This document shows positions 5,690-7,159 of a stretch of DNA of 7,159 nt, piece by piece; position 1 is the first letter of the stretch; the number at the start of each line of letters is the position of its first letter. The stretch is from Armatimonadota bacterium (GTDB lineage Bacteria > Armatimonadota > Fimbriimonadia > Fimbriimonadales > ATM1), in contig RFHN01000205.1 of the NCBI GenBank assembly GCA_003695835.1, positions 1-7,159 of the forward strand, read 5' to 3'. Below the pieces are notes generated by a model that saw only the letters and a list, made by a program, of their open reading frames with translations, was not told the DNA's origin and ran no database searches. Position numbers and translations under genes: made by a program.

Positions 5690-6703
5690 ATGGATAGACT
5701 CAGCACAATGCAAAGCGCGTTCTCGTCGCTTCTCGAGTGCCTCGGCCCTGAGAGTCGTGCAAATCGGCTTGCCTTCTTGGAAGAGGAGCCGCGCATCGAC
5801 CAAGGGCAGAGCACACCGGAAAGAGATGCGGAGATCGTCGAGTCGGGACGAGGCGTGGGAGATTCGATTTCTTGCCACCCGGCGCCGAAATCTTCGTTCG
5901 GCATCTTTGTGGACGGTGTCGAGAACTCCGCCACCGCGGCTTGGTATCTTGGGTTGCCGCTTCGCCTGGCCCAGGTTGCGGCGGCAGCGGTTCTACGAGA
6001 CGAGGAGGGCGAGATGCGCGAAGTGGTTGCCGAGGAAAGGCAAGTTACGCTGCTCTATCCGAACAGTGTGGATGCTGACACCGAGCAGCGGCTCCACGCC
6101 TTCTGCAAAGGTGCAGGCATCCGGCCTCTGCCCGTAGCGCTGCGACAGGGCGAACAGGATTGGGGCATCGCGCTTCAAAAGCATGTGCAGGCGGTGCGTG
6201 GCGACTTGGAATGTACCGTTCTCCACGAGGCCTCGCCGCGGGCGTCCGAGAAATGCTGGATCCTCGCGGATGGACGATGCCCGGAACCGAAGACCGCACC
6301 CACCAAGTACGTCGTGGGCTTGGTCAAATCCCACCTCTTGCCGTATTTCAAGGATGAGCTTTATCGAAGTTGGGTGCTCAACCTGCCTGAAGGTCACCGG
6401 ACTCCGGTCTTCTGTGCCACACGGGAAGAGGAGGGCGCGCGCAAGACCTACTCGTGGTATCTGCGCCTGCACGAATCGCCGGACGGGCCTCCCTGGTTCG
6501 GGCTGATCCGTTTGGAGATGAACGATTTGGACATGGCGCTTGCGCGCGTGGACGAGATCACCGCTTGGGTTCTCGCCGAGCGCGCACCGCTGTCGCTTCC
6601 CGACAGCAGGTATGATCGTTTGCTATATCCAGTTCGTTACATTGAGCAATACCTTCGCTCTCGCCTTCGAAGCAGATGGGATCTGCAGGCGTTGATTGGC
6701 TGA
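5690..6703 (+). CDS. nurA: NurA-like nuclease (DNA end-processing partner of HerA)
   Basis: This protein has 337 residues from the ATG at 5690. NurA is a Mn-dependent 5'-3' exonuclease and endonuclease that works with the HerA translocase to resect double-strand breaks. Supporting features, in order: a short strand FGIFVDGVE with Asp75, in the place of NurA's first metal-binding Asp (usually DGS or DGG); WILADGRC with Asp194, followed by VVGLVKSH (208-215), matching the second Asp strand and the GxVK block; SWYLRLHES...WFGLIRLE (255-276); and a C-terminal YPVRYIEQYLRSRLRS (313-328), like the YP-x-x-x-LE helix that ends bacterial NurA proteins. The next gene encodes a HerA-type N-terminus 19 nt downstream, which is the strongest contextual support. 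The start is uncertain: neither ATG 5690 nor ATG 5708 has a good SD. The frame is open further back to 5501, but that part overlaps the protease and its terminator. Sequence similarity is judged from memory and is modest at the N-terminus. Confidence 0.72.
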   Translation: MDRLSTMQSAFSSLLECLGPESRANRLAFLEEEPRIDQGQSTPERDAEIVESGRGVGDSISCHPAPKSSFGIFVDGVENSATAAWYLGLPLRLAQVAAAAVLRDEEGEMREVVAEERQVTLLYPNSVDADTEQRLHAFCKGAGIRPLPVALRQGEQDWGIALQKHVQAVRGDLECTVLHEASPRASEKCWILADGRCPEPKTAPTKYVVGLVKSHLLPYFKDELYRSWVLNLPEGHRTPVFCATREEEGARKTYSWYLRLHESPDGPPWFGLIRLEMNDLDMALARVDEITAWVLAERAPLSLPDSRYDRLLYPVRYIEQYLRSRLRSRWDLQALIG

Positions 6704-6722
6704 CGAAACGAGGAAACCGACG

Positions 6723-7159
6723 ATGATGGAAAACGGACCGATCGGATGTGTCTACGGAACGGAAACTGACCCGACGAGCGCGTACGAGTTCAACTTCTGG
6801 GCTGAGAAGGGCGCGCCCATCGGAATCGGGACGATCGTCAAGGTCCTCAGCCCGGACGAGGACGTTACGGTCTATGGAACGGTCGTCGAAGCGCACGCCT
6901 ACAACGACGCGCCGAACGCGCTGAGCGACTACCTGGGATCCCAGCGAAACCCTGCCGCGCGAGCGACCACCAAGCGGCCGGAGATCCGTACCTTTCGCGC
7001 CGCCGTCCTCAGGCGGGAACCGGAAGAGCCGATCGGCGCCGTTCCGATTGGGCAGGTCTACTTCGCGGATGCAGAGGCCGTCCAAACCGCGTTGCACTGC
7101 GACAATATGGCGCTACCCAGCCCGGTGGGCGTCTATGGAGATGTAGCCAATCCGTGCCC
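6723..7159 (+). CDS. herA: N-terminal part of a HerA-like ATPase (HAS-barrel), running off the right edge
   Basis: The frame runs from ATG 6723 (a second ATG follows at 6726) to the window end, 145 codons with no stop. AGGA at 6711-6714 is 8 nt upstream. The visible part resembles the small N-terminal beta-barrel of HerA/FtsK-superfamily hexameric DNA translocases: IGCVYGTE (7-14), FNFWAEKG (23-30), IGIGTIVKV (33-41), YGTVVEAHAYND (51-62), then VPIGQVYFADAEAVQTAL (107-124) and LPSPVGVYGD (131-140), which leads into the ATPase core in bacterial HerA proteins. The P-loop, Walker B and arginine finger lie beyond the window, so ATPase activity is inferred. Spacing of 19 nt from the NurA-like gene indicates one operon. 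HerA pumps or unwinds DNA while NurA degrades it. Other barrel-bearing ATPases are possible, but the NurA neighbour favours HerA. Confidence 0.68.
   Translation, partial: MMENGPIGCVYGTETDPTSAYEFNFWAEKGAPIGIGTIVKVLSPDEDVTVYGTVVEAHAYNDAPNALSDYLGSQRNPAARATTKRPEIRTFRAAVLRREPEEPIGAVPIGQVYFADAEAVQTALHCDNMALPSPVGVYGDVANPC

Noticed and set aside
6558..7097. Minus-strand open frame of 179 codons
   Set aside because: Antisense to the HerA-like gene, which has an SD, a conserved N-terminal barrel and operon spacing.

Overview
The window is GC-rich bacterial DNA with tightly packed genes and no mobile elements, CRISPR array or stable-RNA genes that I can see. The organism is most likely a member of the Armatimonadota, Fimbriimonas-like. 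That rests on the C-terminal secretion or surface domain seen twice here (the end of the gene at 1-308 and the end of the protease at 3915-5549), which I recall as typical of that group. The assignment is inference from memory, not from a search.

Layout from left to right: (1) the 3' end of a secreted protein gene (+), which nearly abuts a convergent small lipoprotein gene (-, 317-877). (2) A lipoate/octanoate transferase-family gene (+, 910-1566), divergent from the lipoprotein gene across only 32 bp. (3) A primary-like sigma-70 factor (-, 1563-2507), whose stop codon overlaps that of the lipoate gene. (4) A cysteine desulfurase (-, 2609-3736), on the same strand as the sigma gene and 101 bp upstream of it. 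(5) A 178-bp divergent control region with a palindromic -10-like element and a terminator-like leader hairpin. (6) A secreted subtilisin-family protease (+, 3915-5549), followed by a strong intrinsic terminator. (7) A two-gene unit running off the right edge: a NurA-like nuclease (+, 5690-6703) and the N-terminal barrel of a HerA-like ATPase (+, from 6723).

Functionally, the lipoate-family enzyme and the cysteine desulfurase both touch sulfur and cofactor metabolism (lipoyl synthesis needs sulfur and Fe-S clusters), but they are not in one operon. The NurA-HerA pair is the clearest functional unit: in archaea and some bacteria the two proteins form a DNA end-processing nuclease-translocase. 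The features most worth a second look are this pair, the sigma factor's altered -10-contact residues, the LipM-type cysteine in a short ligase-like protein, the shared C-terminal domain, and the protease leader.
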